A stretch of 64,000 nt of DNA from positions 1-64,000 of the forward strand of contig LADR01000074.1 of NCBI GenBank assembly GCA_000961655.1, read 5' to 3'. Of the stretch, positions 1 through 7,795 are shown in pieces. Source of the stretch: Desulfatitalea sp. BRH_c12. Its GTDB lineage: Bacteria; Desulfobacterota; Desulfobacteria; Desulfobacterales; Desulfosarcinaceae. The first letter of the stretch is position 1, and each line of letters opens with the position of its first letter. The notes under the pieces are model-generated. The model did not search any database and was not told where the DNA came from. It saw only the letters and a program-made list of their open reading frames with translations. Position numbers and translations under genes: made by a program.

Positions 1-2
1 AG

Positions 3-878
3 TTGTCCGCTCCGGCCGTGCCGCCGGCCACGGACGCCGGCATCGCCGTCTGGGCGCCCTGCAGCGAGTCGGCCCTGCACGCGGTTGAGCTCTCCGCCGA
101 GCGGCGCGCCTTTTTCGAACAGAAGCTGCACGAGGCTCGCGACCGGCTGCAGTATATCAATACGGCCTTAAAGAATCTTATCAAGATTCAGGCAGCCCAG
201 CAGGCAGAGATCGACAAGGCCATCCGGGATATTTCGGCGGCCTATGGCGAGTCGGTCGACCGGGCCTGGAGCGTCGTTTTCGATCTGCTGATCAGTCTTC
301 CGGCGGATAAATTTCTGGACAACTACACGGCGGCCAAATCCAAACTGGCGCATGCCATCAAGGATCGTATCGGGCAGCTGACAACCCCGTTGGATGCGAC
401 CGCCCTGCAAAAAGTCCAGGGCGAACTGGCGCGGCTGCAAACGGCCAAGGCACGCCTGGACGACCTTTACCAGCGCTCGGCGCGGTTGCTCGAGATTCAG
501 AAGGGGGCCGGCGCCACCTATGATTTTCAAAATTGGACCCTGCAGGAGCAGGATGATTACGCCAAAATAAAAGACGGCGGCTTGTTGATAGGCAAACTGG
601 TGCTCGATCCGGCGCTGGAAGGCTACCTGAAAAACAAGGCGTTTTTCTCCGGGGAGAAGTATTGGCAGGTCGCCGCGATGGGGCGCATGGCTGCCTACGC
701 CACGGGTTTCTTTCTCGACATCCTGGCGCAGCAGATGATCTGGGAGCCGATGACGGCGAATCTTCAGCAACAGCTTGGTGACAATGCTCGGGGGATGGAG
801 ACGCTGCGGGAAAAGGCTATCGACATTTCCAGGGAGATCGGCTGCATCGAAGCGGCGCTGAGCAAGCCATCGATTTGA
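3..878 (+). CDS. Hypothetical alpha-helical protein, 5' end outside window
   Basis: The frame is open to the left edge, so the first residue is not known and the visible TTG at position 3 is probably not the start. The 291 visible residues are rich in Ala, Leu, Gln, Lys and Glu with heptad-like stretches (residues 30-80 and 105-160), suggesting long helices or coiled coil. A more hydrophobic stretch near residues 225-245 (around AAYATGFFLDILAQQ) could be a helix packing on a membrane. I do not recognise a family. Its overall layout resembles the C-terminal half of the protein at 2000-3526, so the two may be distant paralogues on either side of a MORN protein; this is an inference by eye. Codon use looks normal and the frame is long, so it is very likely a real gene. 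Confidence 0.7.
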   Translation: MSAPAVPPATDAGIAVWAPCSESALHAVELSAERRAFFEQKLHEARDRLQYINTALKNLIKIQAAQQAEIDKAIRDISAAYGESVDRAWSVVFDLLISLPADKFLDNYTAAKSKLAHAIKDRIGQLTTPLDATALQKVQGELARLQTAKARLDDLYQRSARLLEIQKGAGATYDFQNWTLQEQDDYAKIKDGGLLIGKLVLDPALEGYLKNKAFFSGEKYWQVAAMGRMAAYATGFFLDILAQQMIWEPMTANLQQQLGDNARGMETLREKAIDISREIGCIEAALSKPSI

Positions 879-982
879 AATGGTGTCCGGTTAAAATGGC
901 GATGGCTTGCCTTTCGACTCGCCTGTCCGGACACGTGCTCGATCGCGACCCGATTGGTCTGTTTTGTGGTGGCCGTGAAATA

Positions 983-1030
983 GACGGGGAGGCCGCTTCC
1001 GGCTTGGCGCTGGAAGGCTGTCTCCCCGTC
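983..1030. terminator. Strong hairpin between convergent genes
   Basis: A 9-bp perfect outer stem (GACGGGGAG pairing with CTCCCCGTC) encloses an inner CTTCC/GGAAG stem. It lies between the stop of the left-edge gene and the stop of the minus-strand MORN gene, the right place for a shared terminator. No clear U-tract follows on either strand, so factor-independent termination is not certain. Confidence 0.5.
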
Positions 1031-1054
1031 AAGGTGACATGTTAGCGGGAAGAA

Positions 1055-1861
1055 CTACATTTGTTCGCCTGAAGCATACCGGTTGTCTTTCCACTGGCCT
1101 TCATAGATGACTTTGCCGCTGGCATCTTTCAGGGTGCCATAACCATTGATTTTATCGTTGCTGAATTCACCTTCATAGACATGGCCGTTGGCGTATTTCA
1201 AGATGCCCTTGCCGTGCATCAGACCGCCTTTTGCTTCCCCTTCATATGTTTGGCCGTTGCGCCACTTGGTCGTTCCCTTGCCCTCTCTTTTGCCATCTTT
1301 GAATTCCCCCTCGAACGTAAGTCCAGCGCTCGGATAAACGCCGATTCCGTGTCCGTTGGGCCAGCTGTTCTTCCACTCGCCGTCATAATAGGAACCATCC
1401 GGCAGCTTGACGATGCCCTTGCCGCTCATGCCATCATTTTGCCAATCGCCATCATATACCCGGCCGTCCACCCACTTATATATGCCCTTACCGTCGCGAA
1501 CCCCCATTTTGTAATCGCCTTCATAGGATGCGCCGCTGGAATACTTGAGGGAGACCTTGCCATCCAGTTTGCCCGCGTGCATGGTGCCATCGGCCGTTAT
1601 TTGCAGTTCCTCGCCCTGTTGGCCGCGGGTGGCCGGCTTGCGGAGGGTAAGTGTCGCCACGCCGTTGCCTTCGGCTTTGCCATCCGTTTCCGGTCCGGTC
1701 CAACTGGCCTTCACCAGCGAATAAGTTTGTGAAACCCAGCCGATTTTACAGCCGGTATCGGGGTCGGTGGCCCAACTTTCGGAGGCCCAAAGGGCAGGGG
1801 CTGCACAGGCCAACAGGGCCGTTACAATAAACAGTGCGCAAAGCGTCTTTACGGTTTTCAT
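1055..1861 (-). CDS. Secreted MORN-repeat protein
   Basis: The 268-residue product begins with a signal peptide (MKTVKTLCALFIVTALLACA, cleavage probably near ALWAS). From about residue 95 to 260 there are six to seven MORN repeats of the form Y-x-G-x-[WF]-x-x-G-x-x-x-G-x-G, for example YEGDYKMGVRDGKG, YDGEWKNSWPNGHG and YEGEFSNDKINGYG. MORN repeats form extended beta-hairpin rods that bind lipids or proteins or act as scaffolds; the partner here is unknown. A GGGAGG Shine-Dalgarno precedes the ATG. The segment at residues 30-90 has no repeat and is not recognised. It sits between two helical hypothetical proteins, the downstream one secreted, which may point to a shared envelope role. Confidence 0.85.
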   Translation of the reverse strand: MKTVKTLCALFIVTALLACAAPALWASESWATDPDTGCKIGWVSQTYSLVKASWTGPETDGKAEGNGVATLTLRKPATRGQQGEELQITADGTMHAGKLDGKVSLKYSSGASYEGDYKMGVRDGKGIYKWVDGRVYDGDWQNDGMSGKGIVKLPDGSYYDGEWKNSWPNGHGIGVYPSAGLTFEGEFKDGKREGKGTTKWRNGQTYEGEAKGGLMHGKGILKYANGHVYEGEFSNDKINGYGTLKDASGKVIYEGQWKDNRYASGEQM

Positions 1862-1999
1862 ATGAGATTCCTCCCGGCAATGAGTATTAGATTACTTTGG
1901 GTAGATGAGTTTTTTATAGTATCAATGCGCTCGCACGATTTGCCTGTAAACGCACCCATAGAATAGACCTGCGATGCTCAGTCTGGTGTTGATAAATGT

Positions 2000-3526
2000 T
2001 TAATGACACCTTTCGAGGTCCATGGAAATGGTATCGATATTGTGTTGGATTGAACGGGCCGCCGCCATCACGCGGCTGTTGATCTGATTGGCTTCTTTGA
2101 TGCGCTTGTAGCTCAGGTACCAGTCCAGCGCGTTGTAGGATTGATTGATCGAGAGCTCGACGCCGCCGATGATGGGCAGTTTCTTTGCGACCCATTTGCC
2201 GAACACGTTCGCCGAGGCGGCAATCTGCGAAATATCGAACAGCGCCTTTAACTCCGGGGCATCCATCTCGAAGTATTTTTGCATCCGAGGATCTTCGAGC
2301 AACCCCTGAATTTCCTGATTGGATGCGCTTAATTGCGTCATCAGCCCGGACACGCCGTTTTTGATGAAACTTTGCCAGTCTGTGATGTTGCCGGTCAGTT
2401 CTGAGATCCTCGCGGTTGCCGACAGGGCTTTCAAACGTTTCAGGCTGGCCTCGATGGCCGCGGTGTTCAAACCTTCCTGGGCCATCTGTTGCGCATTCTT
2501 CTGATAAATCTGCTGCAAGCGCTCTGCAGCCCTGCCTCTTTGGCGCAACGCTTCCAGCAATTGGCCGGAAAAATACTCTACCCCGTCTTTGGCGGCATTG
2601 AGCAAGGCATTGCGATTGGCGTTGTGCCATGTATCGTACTGCTCCTGGGATAGATCGATGGTCTTTTGAAACTGATGCCTTTGATGGACAAAACCATCCA
2701 ATTTTCTGGCGAGATCGGCGCATTCCGGGGACTGGGTGTTGGGGCCGCCAATGTCTTTGGGTGTTGAAGCCGTGGCACGCGTGACGCTATATTTTTTGAT
2801 GTTTTCGATCACATAGGTGCTGGCCTTTCTGAGATCGACCACATCGGGATCCGTTTCCGGATCGACCAGAATGCGGATATCTTCGAGCGGCATGCTGTCT
2901 CCGAAAAAGGGTGTGCCGCCATCCACGGTCTCGGGACCAGGCACCTTCAGTTGCGGCGGCGCATCAAAAGGTTTTCTGGCGTTGGCCGCAAGGGCCTCCA
3001 TCTCGCCGTCCATGGTCTTATAGTCGAGGGTCGCATCCGAAAGCGGTTTATAGCCCAAGCTCTGAGAGTCGCCCAGTTGTTTGTAGGAACGCATCATCTT
3101 CTCAAATTCGGCCTGGGCGATGGCATCCTGGGCTCTTTTGTTTTCGGCGGCCTGCGCCGCAGCCAGGACGGCGGCCTTTTGCCGGGCGTTCTGGGCTTCC
3201 TTTGCGCTGGCCGTATTATCAACAAACATGGCCGTGAGCAGGCTTTCAAACAGGGTGCCAACGATCATGGTGTTGATATCCCTTGAGGTGATTCCGTGTT
3301 TGTGCCCTCCGGCGGAGGATTTGTTGCACACCGGCTGCCCGCCGGCGCAATGGCAATCCCCGGGTTGATAGTAGCCGCTCAAGATCCAGGATTGGATCGT
3401 TCCGTCACAATCCATGGACGGCCCTGCCACGGCCGGCAGGGGCAGGGCCACCGAAAATACCTGCAGGCCCATCAAAAACAATACTGTGATCAGCAGAGGG
3501 TTTAATAAAGCGACACTGCAGCGCAT
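2000..3526 (-). CDS. Large secreted helical hypothetical protein
   Basis: The 508-residue product has an N-terminal signal peptide (hydrophobic residues 8-34, likely cleaved near AVAGPSMD). A short Cys-rich segment follows (CDG, CHCAGG, VCNKS at about residues 39-68). Residues 100-160 are a charged Ala/Gln/Lys coiled coil, and the C-terminal 250 residues are predicted mostly helical. No family was recognised. The Shine-Dalgarno AGGA overlaps the stop codon of the small lipoprotein gene just upstream (stop at 3537), so the two are probably one operon. The C-terminal half resembles the protein at 3-878 in helical pattern and in its ending (ISREIGCIEA versus ISMDLERCH). Function unknown; export to the periplasm or beyond is inferred from the signal peptide. 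Confidence 0.75.
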   Translation of the reverse strand: MRCSVALLNPLLITVLFLMGLQVFSVALPLPAVAGPSMDCDGTIQSWILSGYYQPGDCHCAGGQPVCNKSSAGGHKHGITSRDINTMIVGTLFESLLTAMFVDNTASAKEAQNARQKAAVLAAAQAAENKRAQDAIAQAEFEKMMRSYKQLGDSQSLGYKPLSDATLDYKTMDGEMEALAANARKPFDAPPQLKVPGPETVDGGTPFFGDSMPLEDIRILVDPETDPDVVDLRKASTYVIENIKKYSVTRATASTPKDIGGPNTQSPECADLARKLDGFVHQRHQFQKTIDLSQEQYDTWHNANRNALLNAAKDGVEYFSGQLLEALRQRGRAAERLQQIYQKNAQQMAQEGLNTAAIEASLKRLKALSATARISELTGNITDWQSFIKNGVSGLMTQLSASNQEIQGLLEDPRMQKYFEMDAPELKALFDISQIAASANVFGKWVAKKLPIIGGVELSINQSYNALDWYLSYKRIKEANQINSRVMAAARSIQHNIDTISMDLERCH

Positions 3527-3536
3527 CGATTATTTC

Positions 3537-3722
3537 CTATTTCGCGGAATCAAAATTTGCACCCGTCCGTATCGCCGGGTAATACACCACCGCATAGCCG
3601 GGCCGTAAAATGTCGGGCGGTACAGCGCTTGGATTGGATGGTGCGCCGGCGCACCCGATCAGCGCAGCGGGGATAAAGCCATAGGGGCTCATTTCCAATA
3701 ATTGTCTCAGCGAAACGAACAT
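3537..3722 (-). CDS. Small putative lipoprotein
   Basis: This 61-residue ORF has a good Shine-Dalgarno (AGGAG, 7 nt before ATG). The sequence ALIGC at residues 20-24 fits a lipobox, giving a mature peptide of about 38 residues that starts CAGAPSNPSAVPPD and is rich in Pro and Tyr. The stop codon TAG lies inside the Shine-Dalgarno of the next gene (3526), which supports translation of both as one unit. No homologous family is recognised. The N-terminal region has one Arg (SLRQLLE) and is a slightly unusual signal peptide, so lipidation is probable rather than certain. Confidence 0.55.
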   Translation of the reverse strand: MFVSLRQLLEMSPYGFIPAALIGCAGAPSNPSAVPPDILRPGYAVVYYPAIRTGANFDSAK

Positions 3723-3980
3723 GTCACTTCTCCTGTTGTTTCCCGATCATGATTTCCCACGCGCAGGTGTTGTGTCCTGGGCGCTGCGGGCATCCTCGGC
3801 CCCAGGTTCAACCAGCAGGTACTTTGTTAGAGTGGTGATGGCTGGATTGACCGCCCGGACATCATACTCGAATCAGCCGGGGGGCTTGCTGGTGCCCCCC
3901 GGCTTATATATCGGTCGATGGGCGGCTGCAACTTGAGTTTAATTTGGGAAAGGGTACATCACTGCGAACGGCTTTTGCAC

Positions 3981-4196
3981 TTATAGCCCAAAGCCTTGTC
4001 CGGCATATTCCCTGAGCGTTTTTTCCACCTCCGGGAGTGTCTTGCCCAGCGTCCAAGGCTCCATAAAGCCGCACAGGAACAGCTTCCATTCACCGTTTTC
4101 CTGATAAAGCTCTGATTCGGTGCAGGCCCCTGCGCAACCCCCTTCACCCACAATTTCATAAAACAGATCGTAGACGCGCTGTCTGTCATCGTTCAT
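3981..4196 (-). CDS. Small hypothetical protein
   Basis: I place the start at the ATG of MNDDRQRVYDLFYEIV because GAAGGAGG lies 6 nt upstream. A longer frame to 4253 only translates the neighbouring repeat. The 71-residue soluble product has a compact Cys pair (GGCAGACTES) and ends EVEKTLREYAGQGFGL. It reads like a small globular alpha/beta domain, but I do not recognise the family. No neighbour on the same strand is close upstream, so it is probably monocistronic; its promoter would lie in or near the large inverted repeat at 4218-4401. Confidence 0.6.
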   Translation of the reverse strand: MNDDRQRVYDLFYEIVGEGGCAGACTESELYQENGEWKLFLCGFMEPWTLGKTLPEVEKTLREYAGQGFGL

Positions 4197-4217
4197 AATA
4201 TCCTCCTTCATAAACCC

Positions 4218-4401
4218 CGGTGATCCGGGTGGGTGGTCCGCGCTACCATCCATTCGATCAAGTGAGGCAATAAGGTGCGCTCCGGACGGGCCGCAAACGC
4301 GCTGCGTTCAAAACAGTGCGGCCCCATGTCCTGCGCAAACCTTATGCCTCACTAAACCGCATGGCTGACGTGGCGCGGACCACCCACCCGGATCACCTCC
4401 T
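4218..4401. repeat. Two inverted copies of repeat family P forming a large hairpin
   Basis: The left arm (4218-4280) and right arm (4331-4401) are inverted copies, sharing for example GGTGATCCGGGTGGGTGGTCC and its complement, and GTGAGGCA/TGCCTCAC. At the centre GGGCCGCA (4288-4295) pairs with TGCGGCCC (4317-4324). The right copy continues to about 4455 with the family end (CACTGGAGTGAACTGATAACC). Together they could fold into one cruciform or long RNA hairpin upstream of the gene at 3981-4196. Confidence 0.75.
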
Positions 4402-4644
4402 CCGTGCCACTCCCGAAAATGCCAATAGTCACTGGAGTGAACTGATAACCAAAAAACAGAGATTGAATAGGAATTTATGTCAGAAAGCGGGTTCTGGCTA
4501 CAATTGGTCGGGAAAAAAAGAAGGAGCCCACCGATAGGGAATCAGGCGGACCGAATGGAGCGTCCGGTGTTGAAACCTTGCCGATGATCATTAGTATGCA
4601 GGCATAAAATATAATGAATTTTAAGTAAGCATAAGGAGTTCATC

Positions 4645-5025
4645 ATGGCAGCGTATGTGACGGATATTGAGGAGAAAACGATAAAGAACAACAATTTTCG
4701 GGAAGTGCTGAATACCACCTCGCGTTCCCAGCTTGTTGTTATGGCGCTTAAACCGGGGGAAGAGATTGGCATGGAAGTTCATCATGATATCGATCAGTTT
4801 TTGAGAATCGAAGCCGGAACAGGCAAGGCGGTACTGGATGGCAAAGAGTATCCACTGAAAGATGGTTCAGCGGTCGTCGTGCCAGCCGGCGTCGAGCACA
4901 ACTTTATCAATACCTCAAAAGATCAGGATATGAAATTATACTCCATTTATACGCCGCCTGAACATGCCGACGGAACTGTACATGCGACCAAGGCGGATGC
5001 CGATGCGGCCGAACATCATCACTGA
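4645..5025 (+). CDS. Cupin-domain protein
   Basis: The 126-residue protein carries a single cupin barrel at about residues 25-115. Motif 1 is GMEVHHDIDQFLRIEAGTG, with two His and a downstream Glu as usual metal ligands, and motif 2 is VVVPAGVEHNFINTS. AAGGAG lies 8 nt before the ATG. The C-terminus ends in a His-rich tail (AEHHH). Small cupins of this type act as mannose-6-phosphate-isomerase-like or unknown metal-binding enzymes; the substrate cannot be read from sequence. It appears monocistronic, with the convergent MOT1 transporter gene beginning 170 bp downstream. Confidence 0.85.
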   Translation: MAAYVTDIEEKTIKNNNFREVLNTTSRSQLVVMALKPGEEIGMEVHHDIDQFLRIEAGTGKAVLDGKEYPLKDGSAVVVPAGVEHNFINTSKDQDMKLYSIYTPPEHADGTVHATKADADAAEHHH

Positions 5026-5191
5026 TTGTTCGATATGAATTCCGTCTGATCCCAACACAAGCGCCTGGACGCGGTTCTGCCGTGTATAAGGGTGATCCCA
5101 AGCGCTCTATGCATGGCCACGCATGCGTGCATACGCTAGCCGCTGCCATCTCAAGAATTTCTGGTTTCTGACCGCATAAACGCAAACGGAT

Positions 5192-6454
5192 TCAGATCTT
5201 GATTCTGGCCTTTCGAATAAAAAGATCCACCAAAATACCGATTCCAAATGCCCACGCCATATTCGGCACGGCAAGCGAAATGCCACTGATCAAAAGCGCA
5301 ACGAAATATTCTTCATTGGTTTTGAGGCTTCTGACGAGAGGACAAAGTTCAAGACCCGCAAAAATCAGAAGCACACCCAGAACCGAATTAGGAAGAAGGG
5401 TCAGGAATGTGAGCCCAGCCTCGCCAAATACGAGTGCCAGGACCACCAGGATGGCGCCGATCATCAGCGGCGCCCCTCCCGTCCTTGCCCCGAATCGGTG
5501 GTGAGCGGCCAAACCGCCTGTCCCATGGCACATGGGAACTGCCCCGAAAAGTCCGGCAGGCAGGTTCGCAATCCCCATTGTGAGGGCGAACTTGCCCGCG
5601 GTCGTTTTCGACAGCAGTGGATCTTTTGGATACAGGGTCGAACATAAATCGGCCGTGCCCACACAGGCATTGCCAATGGTGAGTGGGATCTGCGGCAGGA
5701 TCAGCATGATGAATGCGATCCAAAGATCGTGCAACGAAAACGACAGCACAGCGATTCTTGTGGGGCCTAGGGATAGTGTCTGGTCTCCTAAACCTCCCAA
5801 CGCGAAGCCTGCAATAATCCCGATGCCCACAGCGGCGATGGCTGCAGGAACCTTCTTGTTGTCCAGCAGCAGCAACACGATCGCAAAAACAATCGCGCCT
5901 AAAACCAAGTTGATGCTGGAGTCGGGGTATTTGCCGACCACACCGGACAAAAACAAACTTTTGCCCACAATCAGCTCTATTCCCTTTCTCAAGAAAACAA
6001 GACCCAGCGCGAGTTGGATGCCTCTGACAACCGGCTGCGTAAAAATTCTGGCCAGCTTGTCGACAAAGCCGGTCAAATAAAACAAAAGCAATAGTGCTCC
6101 AAAAATGAGCCCCGAGGCGCCAATGACAGATTCAGTAATCTGGTCGGGAAAAGCGATAGCAATAGCTCCCACCGCCTTCAAGGGTTGTACCGGGATGGGC
6201 AAACGATAATAAAAACCGGTGATCAGATAAAAAAGGCCGAAGTACAAGAACACTACTGTCGGGCTCAGCTTATTGATCAGGATCATTCCCACGACGATGG
6301 GCAGCAAGGTGCCAAGATCTCCGAAAGAACCGGCCAGTTCAACCCGATCGAACCGGAAGCTGCGCCACAGCAGTTGTTCCTTGCCGGGCGCCGCGTCAGG
6401 CGAGACACTTACAGTTTCGACGGTGCCTGCCTTCACCTCGCTTCTATTCGACAT
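5192..6454 (-). CDS. MOT1-type molybdate/sulfate transporter
   Basis: This polytopic membrane protein of about 420 residues has roughly ten to eleven hydrophobic segments. Residues around ELAGSFGDLGTLLPIVVGM, LPIPVQPLKAVGAIAIAF and the second-half VPMCHGTGGLAAHHRFGAR are the signatures of the MOT1/putative sulfate transporter family (SulP-related, lacking a STAS domain). The start is the ATG of MSNRSEVKAG because GAGGTG sits 5 nt upstream; a longer frame to 6511 would run across the promoter region. It is divergent from a TunR-like regulator, so the likely substrate is molybdate or tungstate rather than sulfate; that assignment is inferred from context. Confidence 0.82.
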   Translation of the reverse strand: MSNRSEVKAGTVETVSVSPDAAPGKEQLLWRSFRFDRVELAGSFGDLGTLLPIVVGMILINKLSPTVVFLYFGLFYLITGFYYRLPIPVQPLKAVGAIAIAFPDQITESVIGASGLIFGALLLLFYLTGFVDKLARIFTQPVVRGIQLALGLVFLRKGIELIVGKSLFLSGVVGKYPDSSINLVLGAIVFAIVLLLLDNKKVPAAIAAVGIGIIAGFALGGLGDQTLSLGPTRIAVLSFSLHDLWIAFIMLILPQIPLTIGNACVGTADLCSTLYPKDPLLSKTTAGKFALTMGIANLPAGLFGAVPMCHGTGGLAAHHRFGARTGGAPLMIGAILVVLALVFGEAGLTFLTLLPNSVLGVLLIFAGLELCPLVRSLKTNEEYFVALLISGISLAVPNMAWAFGIGILVDLFIRKARIKI

Positions 6455-6496
6455 AATCCACCTCGTTTGGTTTTTTTGTTCCGGGTCATTATTATC

Positions 6497-6533
6497 TTGA
6501 CTATTTGGCACGTATAAAATATTTATCGTGTCA
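6497..6533. promoter_or_regulatory. Divergent promoter region with candidate operator palindrome
   Basis: Between the MOT1 gene and the tunR-like gene, TGGCACG (6506-6512) and CGTGTCA (6527-6533) form an inverted repeat with one mismatch and a 14-nt AT-rich centre. For the plus strand, TTGACT (6497-6502) and TATTTA (6520-6525), 17 nt apart, could be -35 and -10 boxes, so the palindrome would overlap the promoter. This is the expected place for an autoregulatory operator. Binding by the adjacent regulator is inference. Confidence 0.4.
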
Positions 6534-6631
6534 GTTTTAATCCACCTAACTTATCAGTCTTCTTCTGTCAAGGGGATTTTTTTGCAAGAGCACACCACCG
6601 ATGACGCTAAACATGGAAGGAATCCCCAACG

Positions 6632-7681
6632 ATGGCGCCAGGCAACCATGCCGGTATTGTCGCAGCAACGACGAAAAAAACGGTCGATCCGGTACAACTG
6701 CAAAGCATTGAGCAGTCCTTTCGCGCTTGGGCGAGCGCCCCTTCGGGCGTTACTCGAAAATTGTCGAGAAAGCGCGTGCTGCTGATATTTCTGCTTATCC
6801 GCTACACCGGTGCAAGGCTTAATGAGATTCTCAGTCTGGATCCCGTCAACGATATCGATTATCAAAAACGCACTGTTTTGTTTCATAAAGGGGATGTGCA
6901 CAACGGCAGCACCAGGGAGGTTCAGATACCGGAGTTGCTGGCTGATGAAATTAAAAACACCCTGGGCGGGTTTCGACGTTCACGCGCAACGCCTGAAATT
7001 TTCAGGATCGATCCAGCCCATGTGCGCCGCAAATTTTATGATTGCGCCGAAGCTGCCGGCATTCCCCGTGATTTGGGAACCCCGGAAGCGATCAGAAGAT
7101 CAAGGGCCATCGAGTTGATGCAGAGCAACGTGCCGTTGCCGGTGGTGCAGAGGATAATGGGCCATTCCACACCCAACCTGGCCGCCTCTTATGTTGAGTT
7201 TTCAGAGGAAGAGATCAAAAAAGTGGAGCGCCTCCACATCGAACGTGAAAACAAATACAAAACAAGCGCGCGCAACTCTTTCTTCGGCAAAATCGATACT
7301 GTTCAGATCGGCGATGTGCAGGCGACCATAGAAATTATTTCGATCGATGGCCCCAAAATCCATTCCCTTGTCACCAAGGATAGCCAGAGCCGGCTGGGGT
7401 TAAAGCCAGGATGTCTGGTTGCAGTGGAAGTAAAGGCCCCCTGGGTGGTCCTTTATAAGGGGATTGAGGAACCGGCCTGTTCGGCTGAGAATCGATTCAA
7501 GGGATCGGTGCTTCGGGTCATCAAGGGGAAGATCAATTCTGAGGTTATTGTTCAAATTTCCAATAGGACCGAGTTGTGCGCCATTCTCACTGAAAAGAGT
7601 CGCAAATCTCTGGCGATCAAAAAGGGTGATACGGTATGGGCGGTTTTCAATGCGGCCATGGCTGTGATTCACGTTGACTGA
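6632..7681 (+). CDS. tunR: TunR-like regulator (integrase-like domain plus TOBE domains)
   Basis: Residues 20-195 look like the catalytic domain of a tyrosine recombinase: TGARLNEIL (Arg62), a VQRIMGHST box (His178) and Tyr187. The usual HxxR is ExxR here (Glu152...Arg155), so one catalytic residue is missing. Residues about 210-280 and 285-349 are two TOBE (Mop-like) oxyanion-binding domains, e.g. IGDVQATIEI and FKGSVLRVIKGKINSEVIVQ. This architecture matches the TunR family, described as tungstate-responsive transcription regulators in sulfate reducers with an integrase-like DNA-binding part. It is divergent from a MOT1-type transporter, and tupABC lies 40 kb away. A GGAAGG site lies about 11 nt before the ATG. 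The symbol is by architecture and context, not by a search. Confidence 0.78.
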   Translation: MAPGNHAGIVAATTKKTVDPVQLQSIEQSFRAWASAPSGVTRKLSRKRVLLIFLLIRYTGARLNEILSLDPVNDIDYQKRTVLFHKGDVHNGSTREVQIPELLADEIKNTLGGFRRSRATPEIFRIDPAHVRRKFYDCAEAAGIPRDLGTPEAIRRSRAIELMQSNVPLPVVQRIMGHSTPNLAASYVEFSEEEIKKVERLHIERENKYKTSARNSFFGKIDTVQIGDVQATIEIISIDGPKIHSLVTKDSQSRLGLKPGCLVAVEVKAPWVVLYKGIEEPACSAENRFKGSVLRVIKGKINSEVIVQISNRTELCAILTEKSRKSLAIKKGDTVWAVFNAAMAVIHVD

Positions 7682-7742
7682 AGCTGGCGTTAGTGTGCAG
7701 GCAAAATCGTTTTCTGCTTGGGACGCTGAAGATACGGGGCGA

Positions 7743-7776
7743 CTAGCAGCGCCCGGGCAGAGCTGGGCGCCGCTAG
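7743..7776. terminator. Hairpin between convergent tunR-like and rnj genes
   Basis: CTAGC-A-GCGCCC pairs with GGGCGC-C-GCTAG (11 pairs with one A/C mismatch) around a 10-nt loop. It lies between two convergent stop codons and is a good candidate for a shared terminator, although no T-run follows. Confidence 0.5.
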
Positions 7777-7795
7777 CGCGTCTGATCGATAGGCG

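Noticed and set aside
6506-6515. TGGCACG as a sigma-54 -24 element
   Set aside because: No TTGC-type -12 element at the required spacing; better explained as one arm of a palindrome.
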